Positions 42,493 through 50,911 of a stretch of 64,000 nucleotides of DNA are shown here, piece after piece. The stretch comes from Anoxynatronum sibiricum. GTDB taxonomy: Bacteria > Bacillota > Clostridia > Peptostreptococcales > Tindalliaceae. How positions within the stretch are numbered: the first letter of the stretch is position 1; every line of letters begins with the position of its first letter. The stretch is taken from positions 118,895-182,894 of the forward strand of contig NZ_JBCITM010000008.1 in the NCBI RefSeq assembly GCF_039414295.1, in the 5' to 3' direction. The translations under genes and the position numbers were made by a program. The notes beneath the pieces are model-generated. The model did no database searches and had not been told where the DNA came from. It was given only the letters and a program-made list of their open reading frames with translations.

Positions 42493-44553
42493 ATGATTGC
42501 ACCCAGGTTGACAGCTATGTTTGCATCAAGGCTTACGCGACAAATGCCACACCACCCATCCACCGACAGTCGAAATACCACAGTACCCTCCCATTGGAAC
42601 ACTTCACTGTCCACACTGCCACCTTTTTCAATGTCTTTATCGCGCTTCCTGACAGCAGCACCTGTTTTCAGGGACCTGCGGATTATTGCCGGCTTCGCCT
42701 TCTGCCTCTTTCTTACCTTTTTCACATTCGTCACTTCCGCATCTTGTTTTGAATTCTTTGAACTTCCTTCCAGCATGCCTCCTTTTTTCAGTTATGCCCA
42801 TGAAAATCCCCACTTCTCTGTTACTGAAGCAGTTTATGGGCCAACTGAGATCCCACAAAGACAATTTCCCCCCTTCCGTCTTACTTCCCATGAGCTGGCT
42901 TTTTCTGGCGGTGACGGCACCAGTGAGCGCCCCTACCTCATCGCCACCCCGGAAGATCTCTCTCAGATTCGACTGGTCATTGCAGCCGCCGAAGATGAAT
43001 CCCTGGAACTCCAACAAAATCTTCATTTCCGCCAGACTGCCCCCATCGATCTGGGCCAGTCTCCCTGGAATGAAGGAGTCGGCTGGGAACCCATCGGCAA
43101 CAGCGCCTTCCCTTTTCGGGGTCACTATGATGGCGCCCATTACCCCATCACCGGCCTCACCATTCAACAGCCCATTCACAGCGGTGCAGGAACCAGCCAC
43201 GTCGGCCTTTTTGGCGTCATGACCGGCGGCAGCCTGAAGCGCCTTCATTTGGAAAATGCCACCGTTCAAGGGTACGACCAGGTGGGAGCACTGCTGGGCA
43301 AGGGCACTGGAGTTGAAGTGATTCAGGTGAGGGTCAGCGGCTCTGTGACAGGCCGGCGAAATGTGGGTGGGTTGGCCGGCCAGTTGATCGATGGTGAGAT
43401 ACAAAATTCTACTGCTTCCGTCACCTTTGCTGGCGAGCGGAGCGCAGGCGGCTTAGTCGGTCTAGTTTCCAACACGCACCTTTCACAGTGCAGCACCTTC
43501 GTCACCGGTGAAGCCATCCATGTACTGGGAGGCATTGCAGGTCACGCTGAAGCAAACACAAGCATCATGGATTCATTTTGCCGTGGCACGCTGAGGGGTA
43601 GCAGCCGCTGGATAGGCGGTGCCGTCGGCTTTCTGGAAAACAGCCATGTAAACAGCAGTTATGTGGTGGTTCACCTCCCACCTTCCACCGATATCCTTGC
43701 TGATAACCCCACATTTCGTGGTTTTGTTGGTCATAAGGGTGGCGCTTCCAGTGTCATCAGCAGTTTTTATGATCAGCCCTTTTCTGGTCGCAGCCTGTAC
43801 CTTAATGAGCTTGGAACAGGAAGAACCACCACCCAAATGAAGCGTATTGCCACTTTTACCACTGCTCTCACTTCCAATGGAATGCCCTCCTGGAACTTTG
43901 AATCTGTGTGGGGATTGGATTCTCTGATCAATGACGGCTATCCTTATTTAAAGGCACTTGAGGCGATTCCTTTGCCTGAACCACCTCCAGAACCAGCACC
44001 TGAGCCAGAGCCTGTACCTGATCCAGAGCCTGAGCCAGTACCTGATCCAGAGCCTGAGCCAGTACCTGAGCCTGATCCAGATGAAGGTGAAGATCCTGAA
44101 CCTGATCCACCTGCGCCAGATCCAAGTCACCCGGAACCCGACCCAGGTCAACCAGATGATGACACCAGGCCCAGCCCCACTCCTGAGCCTGATCCTGATG
44201 TCCAGCCAAACCCGGATGACAGCGGAACTCCGCCGGAAAAACCCAACGACTCCAACGACAGGGATGATAGCAGCGATCACCCTGGCAACACAGGCCGCGG
44301 CTCCCGCACATCCAAAGGTACCCGCCATCAGGAAAAGGCTGATGAAATCCTCTCACTTGAGACGACCGAACCCACTCCACTGGTTTTCAGCTCCCTCTCA
44401 TCAACGGAAAGGAGAGTACTGGCCCTTCAGTCCTTCCAGTCTCCTTCTCCCATGCTGGCGCTGATGACCAATGCCCTTCTTGCGGTCGAGGAACTAAAGG
44501 AGTATTGGCTGAATTCCTTTATGCAGGCGCACTTCAGTGGAGAGAAGCACTAA
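42493..44553 (+). CDS. GLUG-repeat surface protein with PEP-rich stalk
   Basis: A 686-residue exported protein. An internal hydrophobic segment (IIAGFAFCLFLTFFTFVTSA, about residues 64-83) is the signal peptide, behind an unusually long 60-residue polar leader. The central part (about 190-470) has GLUG-type repeats (YDQVGALLGKGTG, RRNVGGLAGQLIDGEI, ERSAGGLVGLVSNTHL, LGGIAGHAEANTS). Next comes a Pro/Glu/Asp repeat spacer (EPVPDPEPEPVPDPEPEP) and a helical C terminus without an LPXTG anchor. GGAGG lies ten bases before the ATG. Surface adhesion is plausible for GLUG proteins but not shown. It is probably unrelated to the Wadjet operon. Confidence 0.75.
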   Translation: MIAPRLTAMFASRLTRQMPHHPSTDSRNTTVPSHWNTSLSTLPPFSMSLSRFLTAAPVFRDLRIIAGFAFCLFLTFFTFVTSASCFEFFELPSSMPPFFSYAHENPHFSVTEAVYGPTEIPQRQFPPFRLTSHELAFSGGDGTSERPYLIATPEDLSQIRLVIAAAEDESLELQQNLHFRQTAPIDLGQSPWNEGVGWEPIGNSAFPFRGHYDGAHYPITGLTIQQPIHSGAGTSHVGLFGVMTGGSLKRLHLENATVQGYDQVGALLGKGTGVEVIQVRVSGSVTGRRNVGGLAGQLIDGEIQNSTASVTFAGERSAGGLVGLVSNTHLSQCSTFVTGEAIHVLGGIAGHAEANTSIMDSFCRGTLRGSSRWIGGAVGFLENSHVNSSYVVVHLPPSTDILADNPTFRGFVGHKGGASSVISSFYDQPFSGRSLYLNELGTGRTTTQMKRIATFTTALTSNGMPSWNFESVWGLDSLINDGYPYLKALEAIPLPEPPPEPAPEPEPVPDPEPEPVPDPEPEPVPEPDPDEGEDPEPDPPAPDPSHPEPDPGQPDDDTRPSPTPEPDPDVQPNPDDSGTPPEKPNDSNDRDDSSDHPGNTGRGSRTSKGTRHQEKADEILSLETTEPTPLVFSSLSSTERRVLALQSFQSPSPMLALMTNALLAVEELKEYWLNSFMQAHFSGEKH

Positions 44554-44559
44554 TCAGCA

Positions 44560-44621
44560 TTATAAGCGTTAAAAAAACAGCCTGACATCCCTCTTGTGGA
44601 TTCAGGCTGTTTTCTGTCATT
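44560..44621 (+). terminator. Terminator, copy 1 of 62-base direct repeat
   Basis: AACAGCCTGA pairs with TCAGGCTGTT around CATCCCTCTTGTGGAT, followed by TTC; the A run before it gives a T run on the minus strand. It ends the GLUG gene and serves the convergent ATPase gene. Almost the same 62 bases recur at 46132-46195. Confidence 0.85.
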
Positions 44622-44628
44622 ATGATCC

Positions 44629-45837
44629 TCATCTATTAATTTGCAAAAGCCATGCCAGAAGATTCAACTGACGAATGCCACTGTGATCGCTGCCGCTTCC
44701 AATTTCATCAAGGGTAAGTAAGAACTTGGGATAGTTGTCATCGATTTTTTCAAGGGGTTCTAACTCGCGGCGTAGTGTGCTTTCATCTAAAACAGATGCG
44801 GCTACCTGATAGTACATTCTACCTTCAGGCCCGGAAGCCACAAAATCCACTTCCTGCTGCGCCAACTTCCCGATGTTCACACGGTACCCCCGACGACGGA
44901 GTTCAAGATACACCACATTCTCGATCAGATGTCCAATATCCGGCGACCCCTGAGATAGTAAAATCTGGCGCATTCCGGTATCAACGATATAGTATTTGCC
45001 AAGAGTTTTTAGGTGCTGCCTTCCCTTGATGTCGTAGCGATCCACACGATAAAAAATGAAGCTGTCGGTCAACGCACGGACATAATTGTCTACCGTATTG
45101 ACTGATATTTTTCGTCCACCGGAAGATAAGGTGTCTGCAATTTTCTTGATAGAGACTGGGCTGCCAATCCCGCTGGCCAGGGTTTTGATAACGCTTTCCA
45201 GCACAGAAACATCCCTGATCCCCTCCCGTTGTGCCACATCTTTAATCAAAATCGTGTTATAGATGCCTTCCATGTAAGGAGTGATCATGGCCACGCTTCG
45301 TTCCAACAAAGCGACATGAGGGAAAGAACCCAGATGTAGATAGTCGTTAAACTTTTCCGGCAACGTCTTTTCAGATTCTGAAACAGCTTGGCTGTATTCC
45401 CTGAACGATAGTGGCAACATATCAATGGTGATGTAACGGCCAGAGAGCAGCGTTGCCAGTTCTCCAGAAAGCATATAGGCATTGGAGCCGGTTATATACA
45501 GATCTACTTTTTCTTGAATAAAGAGACTGTCGACGGCTTTTTCAAAAGACTCGCAGTTCTGAACTTCGTCGATGAAAACGTAGGTGAACTGGTTTTCGCA
45601 AAGCCGGTCTTTCACATAGCGATAAAGCGCTTTATAATTCAGCAGTTCTTCATACATCATATCTTCCAAGTTGATCGAAATGATTTGCTCATCGGTTACA
45701 CCGCTATTTTTAAGGTAATCCTGATAAAGGGATAGCAACGTGGATTTACCGCAACGGCGGACGCCAGTAACTACTTTAATGATTTTTTGATTTCGATGGG
45801 CAATTAGTTGGTTCAAATACGCTGTTCTTGGGATCAC
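44629..45837 (-). CDS. AAA ATPase with DUF4143
   Basis: A 402-residue ATPase with the DUF4143 C terminus. It has IIKVVTGVRRCGKSTLL (Walker A), YVFIDEVQNCESFEKAV (Walker B), LYITGSNAYMLSGELATLL and a C-terminal PD-(D/E)XK-like region (LRRRGYRVNIGKLAQQEVDFVA). The family is widespread in anaerobes, often near toxin-antitoxin genes, with unknown function. The start is GTG, with AAAGGGGG seven bases upstream. A promoter TTCACA-16-TATTAT lies at 45861-45888. The gene sits between two copies of a terminator repeat, which suggests acquisition as a cassette. Confidence 0.9.
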   Translation of the reverse strand: MIPRTAYLNQLIAHRNQKIIKVVTGVRRCGKSTLLSLYQDYLKNSGVTDEQIISINLEDMMYEELLNYKALYRYVKDRLCENQFTYVFIDEVQNCESFEKAVDSLFIQEKVDLYITGSNAYMLSGELATLLSGRYITIDMLPLSFREYSQAVSESEKTLPEKFNDYLHLGSFPHVALLERSVAMITPYMEGIYNTILIKDVAQREGIRDVSVLESVIKTLASGIGSPVSIKKIADTLSSGGRKISVNTVDNYVRALTDSFIFYRVDRYDIKGRQHLKTLGKYYIVDTGMRQILLSQGSPDIGHLIENVVYLELRRRGYRVNIGKLAQQEVDFVASGPEGRMYYQVAASVLDESTLRRELEPLEKIDDNYPKFLLTLDEIGSGSDHSGIRQLNLLAWLLQINR

Positions 45838-45860
45838 AGGAACACCCCCTTTTTTTCTTT

Positions 45861-45888
45861 ATAATAGCATAACCACCTTAATTGTGAA
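45861..45888 (-). promoter_or_regulatory. Promoter of DUF4143 ATPase gene
   Basis: On the minus strand TTCACA (45883-45888) and TATTAT (45861-45866) are 16 bases apart, placing the start just before the ribosome site. The AT-rich stretch 45889-46131 holds no gene that I can support. Confidence 0.6.
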
Positions 45889-46131
45889 AGTTTTTTTTGA
45901 TATCAACAATAAGTATATTTTTTTAGTTCTTTTTCTAAAAAGCAGACCTTGTATTTTCGATGATTTAGGGATGGAATAACTTTCCTTGAAACGCTGCCAT
46001 GCAACAGATTATCTTTACAAATCATTATATATTTGATACGTTATACCGTGACAACACTATAACGAGAAAAGCAAATCCACCCCTACGTATCTTTGCAGGC
46101 TCGCTTCAGCGGGAAGATACACTACCCACCC

Positions 46132-46195
46132 TTATAAGCGTAAAAAACAGCCTGAAATCCCTCTTGTGGATTCAGGCTGTTTTCTATCATTTTGT
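46132..46195. repeat. Terminator, copy 2 of 62-base direct repeat
   Basis: Begins TTATAAGCGTAAAAAACAGC and includes the hairpin AACAGCCTGAA...TTCAGGCTGTT with T runs on both sides. It differs from copy 1 at 44560 by about five bases. It ends the HigA-like antitoxin transcript on the minus strand. Confidence 0.85.
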
Positions 46196-46230
46196 TTTCA
46201 TTTCAAAGATGGTTGATTCCCAATGGATTT

Positions 46231-46527
46231 TCACAGTACTGCTTTTTTTCTAATGGATATTTCCAAGTCAAGTCCATTCAAGATCTTAAGGAAGTTATCC
46301 AGCTTAGGAACATGTTTCTCATTTTCAAATCTGGAGATTACCTGTTGACTAACCCCTACTTTTCTTGCCAACTCTTTCTGCGTCATCCCACTTGCCTGCC
46401 GTGCTTTTTTGACTTGATCAATAAGGAAATATTCTTCTTTGATTTTATGATATTCCCTCTCGAACTCCGAATCCTGTCGCATTTTGTCCCCGATAACTCT
46501 TTTAGCATTTATTTGTTTAAATGGCAT
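46231..46527 (-). CDS. HigA-like helix-turn-helix antitoxin
   Basis: A 98-residue protein with a Xre/HTH_3 domain: KKARQASGMTQKELARKVGVSQQVISRFENEKHVP. It has an N-terminal helix (MRQDSEFEREYHKIKEEY) and a C-terminal KILNGLDLEISIRKK, the layout of antitoxins paired with HigB/RelE toxins. The ATG at 46527 is supported by GAGGTG six bases upstream. It follows the toxin pseudogene on the same strand, the usual toxin-first order of higBA. It probably still represses its own promoter although its toxin is broken. Confidence 0.85.
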   Translation of the reverse strand: MPFKQINAKRVIGDKMRQDSEFEREYHKIKEEYFLIDQVKKARQASGMTQKELARKVGVSQQVISRFENEKHVPKLDNFLKILNGLDLEISIRKKAVL

Positions 46528-46559
46528 TGAAATCACCTCAACTCTTTATCTACTCTATC

Positions 46560-46883
46560 CTATAAAATTTCTTTAGCTCTTGCTTTCGCCTTATTCAAGT
46601 CAATCATTTCAGCTTTATTTTTTTGTTTTTTACAAGCATGCAGTAAGTAAATGTGATCCTCATCTATTAATATGTACATGATCCTATTATGACGCTGAAA
46701 TTTTATTTCCCACAATTTCCCTTCAAGCTGCCTCGTATTAATAGAGCTCATGAAGTCTATGCCTTTTGCTTCCAGCTGTTCAATTATGTAGTATCCTTCG
46801 GCACTTTCATTTTTAGGAAGATCATCCAGAAATTATCTGATTAAGTCTTTCTCGCCATTCGTATGATACGTATAGACCTTCAT
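46560..46883 (-). pseudogene. RelE/HigB-type toxin with internal stop
   Basis: The minus-strand frame from 46883 reads MKVYTYHTNGEKDLIR, then a TAA at 46833-46835 (codon 17), then FLDDLPKNESAEGYYIIEQL, EAKGIDFMSSINTRQLEGKL, WEIKFQRHNRIMYILIDEDH and on to KAKARAKEIL. Apart from the stop it is a full-length RelE/ParE superfamily toxin (Gp49-like/HigB) of 107 codons. A single base change from a sense codon explains the stop. A downstream ATG could give a 63-residue C-terminal piece, unlikely to be toxic. The promoter at 46925 is intact. Confidence 0.85.
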
Positions 46884-46924
46884 CTTAGGTGGGTCCTTCC
46901 TGTCATCATATTGGGTGTATATTT

Positions 46925-46953
46925 AGTGTACATCATATTTGATGTGCTGTCAA
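46925..46953 (-). promoter_or_regulatory. higBA-type promoter with operator palindrome
   Basis: On the minus strand TTGACA (46948-46953) and TACACT (46925-46930) are 17 bases apart. A perfect palindrome ACATCATATTTGATGT (46930-46945) fills the spacer, the expected place for antitoxin binding. A tandem TATACATCGC sequence lies just beyond (46957-46976). The rest of the gap to the gene at 47182 shows nothing clear. Confidence 0.8.
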
Positions 46954-47181
46954 TTCTATACATCGCTATACATCGCAGGTATTGAGCCACTTTCTATAAA
47001 TTCAATTGCCTTACAAAACGATAACCGATTCATTCTGATTCTCAATTCATCTCCCACGCGACACTGAATCATTTTTTTCCTGGGCTTCATGTGTCATCCC
47101 ACTTGCCTTTTGCCCAACAATGGCATACATTAGTGTCATCCAATGATAAGGTGCACATTCCACACAGTCAGGAGAATGCCG

Positions 47182-47661
47182 ATGCCCCTCCATTTACAGA
47201 TTCCCGGCGACAAGACCTACACCATCCACCAGGTTGTGTTTGATCTCAACGGAACCCTGGCCGTTGGCGGTGAAATCTCTCCGTCTGTTCACCAGTTGCT
47301 GACCCAGCTGGCCCCTCATGTACAGCTTTATGTGATCACTGCCGATACTCACCAGACAGCACCACAAGTACAGCAGTTACTGGGAGATGCTGTCACTGTC
47401 AAAGTCATCAGCGGCGCCCATACCGCCCAGGAAAAAGAGAGCTTCGTCGAATCCCTGGGTGCTCAGGAGACCATCGCCATTGGGAATGGGGCCAATGATA
47501 TGAAAATGCTGGAAAAAGCCGCCCTTTCAGTGGCCATCATCGGCGGCGAAGGCGTCTATGGGCCGCTGCTTGCTGTTGCCGATCTGGCGGTGACACGTAT
47601 GGAGGATGCCCTGATGCTGCTGTTGGAGCCCAATCGTTTGGTGGCTACCCTGCGCAGGTAA
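47182..47661 (+). CDS. HAD-family hydrolase, soluble P-type ATPase-like
   Basis: A 159-residue HAD-like protein. Motif I is VVFDLNGTLAVGG, where the second Asp of the usual DxDGT is replaced by Asn as in some P-ATPase-like members. YVITADTHQTAPQ is motif II, a lysine in AQEKESFVESLG is motif III, and IAIGNGANDMKMLEKA is motif IV. Such proteins are often annotated as ATPase P; their substrate is unknown. The ATG at 47182 is preceded by GGAG seven bases upstream; an earlier ATG is too close to that site. It stands alone between two terminators. Confidence 0.82.
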   Translation: MPLHLQIPGDKTYTIHQVVFDLNGTLAVGGEISPSVHQLLTQLAPHVQLYVITADTHQTAPQVQQLLGDAVTVKVISGAHTAQEKESFVESLGAQETIAIGNGANDMKMLEKAALSVAIIGGEGVYGPLLAVADLAVTRMEDALMLLLEPNRLVATLRR

Positions 47662-47678
47662 ACCAGTGAACTGAAAAA

Positions 47679-47705
47679 GACCACCGGTTGCTGTTCCGGT
47701 GGTCT
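47679..47705. terminator. Bidirectional terminator
   Basis: AGACCACCGG pairs with CCGGTGGTCT around an inner seven-base loop. On the plus strand it is followed by CTTGCTTCTC, and on the minus strand by TTTTTCAG. It serves the HAD gene and, from the other side, the stalk lipoprotein gene. Confidence 0.8.
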
Positions 47706-47729
47706 CTTGCTTCTCCTCGTATCCTTATT

Positions 47730-49217
47730 CTAAATGAGCCACACAATCACCATGTCGTAAATCAGATCGCCGTCAAGATCGTACAGTTCCACATAGTCAT
47801 AGGCTTCTCCCATCGCCGCTTCAACGTCTCCCACCTGGAACAGGCCATCTTCGCCTTCCACATACACCACCACATCATCCGACAGTTGAATGGTTTCTCC
47901 ATTTGCCGGAGTTAACTGGGTGTTGATGATGGTGTCAAAGCCGGCCAAAGCGTCGGGGTCGTCGCTGTCCAGCAGGTGCTCCACACCAATAAATGTCAGC
48001 AGGTTCCCTTCCAGGGCCAGCACATCTGCCAGGGTTTTCGCGTCTTCATAATCAGCGAAAATGCCAATGTATTCTTCGACACCTTCCAGATACTCCAGGG
48101 ACACCAGTGTCATTTCCTCGCTGAATCCTGCGTGAAACAGCCCCCAGTGAGAGTAATAGTCCCAGTCTTCCACCACATCCCAGTAAGTGGAGGGGTGGGC
48201 TTCAAAGGTCATTTCTTCACCCTTCACCAGCAGGGTGATGGCGGGGTCTTCTACCAGCCAGTAAGCATCGATTACCACTCCATGAAGGTAGCTGACAGCT
48301 GCAGGGGTTTCAGGGGGAAGGCTCCAGGGATCCTCCGCTTCTTCAAAGGGGGTGGTAATCACCACCATGCGTTTACTGCCAATCCACTCCACGTCAAATC
48401 CCAGGGTTTCGCTGACAACTCGTAGGGGCACCAAGGTGCGGCCGCCGGAAATCACCGGGGCGGTTTCCAGCGTGATGGGCTGCCCATTGAGGGTTGCCTC
48501 GTTGCTGTTAATGGTCAGCTGAAGCACCTGGTCGCCCAGGGTATAAACCACCCGCCGCTCTGTGTGACTCCACTCCACCGATGCCCCCAGGGCTTCGCCA
48601 ATGAAACGAAGGGGTACCAGCGTGCGGCCATCAGTGATCACAGGCGCCTGATCCAATTGCTGGATGCGGCCGTTAACAAGGCCCTCTGCCTCATTAATGG
48701 TTAATCGAATGGTTTTACGGTAGGGGAGCAAGGCATGCTCCACTTCGTCAATGGTCACATGAAGCCGGTCAATCAGCTGATCCAGCAAGTTGATGAGATT
48801 GGCCGCACTTTCTTCATTCAGCAGTGCCAGCACTTCCGCTTCGCTCATCCTGTCCAGCTTTTCGTAAGTCATGTCTTCTCCCAGCAGTGCCATCACTTCT
48901 GACTCAAATGACTTTTCCAGTGCCTCCATGGCCTGCTCCATGCGCCTTTCAAAGGTGAGTGACTGCTCATAATCCAAATGCCACTCAATTTCAAAAATAC
49001 GATCCTCCACGGCTTCCGCCCGCTCTTCAAGGGCTTCAAAAGCCGCTTCCAACCCTTGCAGGTCGTCGGTGCAGCCGGTTAGCGGCAGCATGGTCAATAA
49101 CAACACAATCAACAGCAGTAATCCCCTTTTCAGCTTGCCACTCAAGGTTTTTGGTGCTGCCTGGTCATTTGGTGTTGCCCACAAAAATGAGCTGTTCCGG
49201 TGAAGTGCTTTTTTCAA
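47730..49217 (-). CDS. Lipoprotein with stalk domain
   Basis: A 495-residue predicted lipoprotein: LLLLIVLLLTMLPLTGC ends in a lipobox with Cys49. A helical coiled-coil region follows (LEAAFEALEERAEAVEDRIF to about residue 150). Then come two copper-amine-oxidase N1-like stalk repeats: DGRTLVPLRFIGEALGASV and GGRTLVPLRVVSETLGFDV. A C-terminal beta domain (KGEEMTFEAHPSTYWDVVED, VVVYVEGEDGLFQVGDVEAA) is of unknown type. The start is TTG at 49217, fixed by GAGGGG seven bases upstream; the frame is open further but without a site. It is the third stalk protein in the window. Confidence 0.8.
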   Translation of the reverse strand: MKKALHRNSSFLWATPNDQAAPKTLSGKLKRGLLLLIVLLLTMLPLTGCTDDLQGLEAAFEALEERAEAVEDRIFEIEWHLDYEQSLTFERRMEQAMEALEKSFESEVMALLGEDMTYEKLDRMSEAEVLALLNEESAANLINLLDQLIDRLHVTIDEVEHALLPYRKTIRLTINEAEGLVNGRIQQLDQAPVITDGRTLVPLRFIGEALGASVEWSHTERRVVYTLGDQVLQLTINSNEATLNGQPITLETAPVISGGRTLVPLRVVSETLGFDVEWIGSKRMVVITTPFEEAEDPWSLPPETPAAVSYLHGVVIDAYWLVEDPAITLLVKGEEMTFEAHPSTYWDVVEDWDYYSHWGLFHAGFSEEMTLVSLEYLEGVEEYIGIFADYEDAKTLADVLALEGNLLTFIGVEHLLDSDDPDALAGFDTIINTQLTPANGETIQLSDDVVVYVEGEDGLFQVGDVEAAMGEAYDYVELYDLDGDLIYDMVIVWLI

Positions 49218-49354
49218 GTGGTCACCCCTCTCTGTTTGCTGCATCCCATTGGACAGACCTCTGGGATGCAGCGATGCTTGAATCAATTTTCTGTAACTTG
49301 TTTACCCATCCGTTGGATTTCCTAACCGCCAAAAATCATTCATCAGAAAGCGAG

Positions 49355-49729
49355 TCATCCTGTACGATGGTCCCAACTGGCGGGGGTTGCCCGCACATCC
49401 ACATGCACAAAGGTGTCATACATGCCGATGCCTGTGAATCCCGTCTCCTGAGCTGTTAAGGTCAGCTGCCGGATGCTGACGCCTGTCACCCGAATATCTG
49501 CCGCCGTACCCAGCAGGTGCTGGCTGGTGGGACTGCCTCCCACCCGGGCATTATGACTGGCGTTTCGGTAGCCGCTGGTGATGATCACCGGTCGCTTCAC
49601 CTTGCTTCGAAGCTGCTGCAGCTTTTCCAGCAGCAGCGGATGCAGCCGCACCTGATGGCTGCCATCTTTACATTCAAACTCATGAAGGTGAAAATTCGCT
49701 GATATTTGGATTCGATTCATGGTTGTCAT
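49355..49729 (-). CDS. M15_3-type peptidase (endolysin-like)
   Basis: A 124-residue zinc D-alanyl carboxypeptidase-like enzyme of Peptidase_M15_3. It has FHLHEFECKDGS, RPVIITSGYRNASHNARVGG, SQHLLGTAADIRVTG with the zinc-binding His and Asp, and FVHVDVR with the last His. There is no signal peptide. In phages such enzymes are endolysins or tail-associated; in clostridia they also stand alone. GGAGG lies 7 bases before the ATG. It follows the sigma factor gene by about 110 bases and may share its transcript, which would fit a cell-wall role for the cassette. Confidence 0.87.
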   Translation of the reverse strand: MTTMNRIQISANFHLHEFECKDGSHQVRLHPLLLEKLQQLRSKVKRPVIITSGYRNASHNARVGGSPTSQHLLGTAADIRVTGVSIRQLTLTAQETGFTGIGMYDTFVHVDVRATPASWDHRTG

Positions 49730-49839
49730 CGTGTATCCTCCCTACTGGTTCTTCTTTATCTTGTTAACCTGTTTTCATTCACTCCCCCATTGGGTTCATT
49801 CATGGAACGACGAGGAAAGGACCCCTTCTTTGCCAGCCA

Positions 49840-50490
49840 TCACCGGCTGCCTCTTGGCTGCAGCTGTTGCCGCAGTCTGGTGAGCATGGCCGCCTTTTGC
49901 CGGGAGAGGGTAACGGGGTGCCTGCCAATTTCTGCTGCCAGCTGCCGCAGGGTCTTCTGCTTGCCGTAGTGCTCCTGAAAAAGCAGGCGATCTTCCTCTC
50001 CCAAATTGGTCACCGCTTCCGCCAGCCACTGGTGCAACTCTTCGTTCAACAAAGTTTCCTCCGGCAGGGGGCCTTCATCGGGAAGCCGGGCCAGCCAGCT
50101 TTCTTCCCTGTCGTCCCCCGACCCTGCACCTCGCCCAGAACCGCCGCCGGTCACGCCCCCTGCACTGTCCAGAATGGGCAGGGGCTGCTTGCGTCGTGCC
50201 TGATTCATAAAATGGTACCAGAGTCGCTGGCGTACATAGGCCAGAAAGGGAACCGACAGCTCAGGCCGGTAGCTGTACAGCGCCTCCAGAATAATGAGCC
50301 GCCCCTCCTGCAGGGCATCCTCACGGCTGGGAAACACTTTGGGGTACTGGTGCACCACTGCCGCCAGCATAGGGTACAGCTGCTGAAGCAGGCTTTCCCG
50401 GGCGCCGGGCTGCTGCTGCCGTGCCGCCTCTGCCAGTTGAGCCGCCGCCTCTCTTTCCATGGGTTGGGTGGGTGATAAATCATTCATCAT
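49840..50490 (-). CDS. Sigma-70-family factor, possibly SOS-linked
   Basis: A 216-residue sigma factor. Region 2 is visible in SREDALQEGRLIILEALYSY and VPFLAYVRQRLWYHFMNQARR. Region 4 is LGEEDRLLFQEHYGKQKTLR followed by the helix-turn-helix QLAAEIGRHPVTLSRQKAAM. The linker (about 100-130) is Gly/Ser-rich (GGVTGGGSGRGAGSG). It belongs with small clostridial alternative sigma factors; it could also be compared with the SOS-controlled UviA group, though I cannot show that relation. Two adjacent ATG codons are possible (50490 or 50487), with GAGG just upstream. Its promoter carries a LexA-box-like palindrome. Confidence 0.75.
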   Translation of the reverse strand: MMNDLSPTQPMEREAAAQLAEAARQQQPGARESLLQQLYPMLAAVVHQYPKVFPSREDALQEGRLIILEALYSYRPELSVPFLAYVRQRLWYHFMNQARRKQPLPILDSAGGVTGGGSGRGAGSGDDREESWLARLPDEGPLPEETLLNEELHQWLAEAVTNLGEEDRLLFQEHYGKQKTLRQLAAEIGRHPVTLSRQKAAMLTRLRQQLQPRGSR

Positions 50491-50505
50491 TGTGCCTCTT
50501 TCTCA

Positions 50506-50580
50506 AGGAACGCGTTCCTGCATGTTTTACCGGTGAGCCCACTTTACCATGGTCAGAACAATAATTCGAACACGTGTTCC
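50506..50580 (-). promoter_or_regulatory. LexA-like box and promoter of sigma factor gene
   Basis: CGAACACGTGTTCC (50567-50580) fits the Bacillota LexA/DinR box CGAAC-N4-GTTC in its palindromic core. It overlaps TTCGAA (50565-50570), which pairs as -35 with TAAAGT (50541-50546 on the minus strand) at 18 bases. A second perfect palindrome AGGAACGCGTTCCT (50506-50519) lies just before the ribosome site and has only two bases between half sites, so it is not a standard LexA box. Confidence 0.6.
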
Positions 50581-50705
50581 CTTTCATTCAGCTGCACTTT
50601 TCGCTGCTACCCACCCATCGCTCACCTGTTTTCCCTGGGTCAGTTACCAAATCACTCCATTCAGCATCCAATAGCGTTGAACTGAACAAAACTGCCGACA
50701 ACCGT

Positions 50706-50826
50706 TTTTCAGTGAACAGGCGACAGGGTTTTGCAGTGAACAGGTGATAGGGAATAGTGAATAAAAAGCTTAAAACCAATACGTCAACGTTATCCACCGT
50801 TTTTTTGCGCATGGCATTTCCTATGT
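50706..50826 (+). repeat. Dispersed noncoding repeat, copy C
   Basis: The longest copy: TTTTTCAGTGAACAGG, CGACAGGG, CAGTGAACAGGTGATAGGG, AATAGTGAATAAAAAGCTT, AAAACCAATACG, AACGTTATCCACCG and GCATTTCCTATG. It shares the doubled GTGAACAGG unit with copy B and the ending with copy A. It lies between the YvrJ terminator and the sigma factor promoter. Confidence 0.8.
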
Positions 50827-50852
50827 AACCAAGAAAGAAAAGCACTAAAAAA

Positions 50853-50890
50853 GGCAGGAGAAATTTCTCCTGCCCAATTTCTCCTGCCCA
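50853..50890 (-). terminator. Terminator after YvrJ gene
   Basis: GGCAGGAGAAATTTCTCCTGCC (50853-50874) is a perfect 22-base palindrome, followed on the minus strand by TTTTTTAG. The arm AATTTCTCCTGCCC is duplicated in tandem up to 50890. It ends the DUF1659-DUF2922-YvrJ transcript. Confidence 0.88.
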
Positions 50891-50911
50891 CTGGCACCAC
50901 CATCTGTCATT

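Noticed and set aside
43928..44380. Repetitive minus-strand frame in the Pro/Glu repeat of the GLUG protein
   Set aside because: It is the reverse reading of the PEP spacer, with no start signal.
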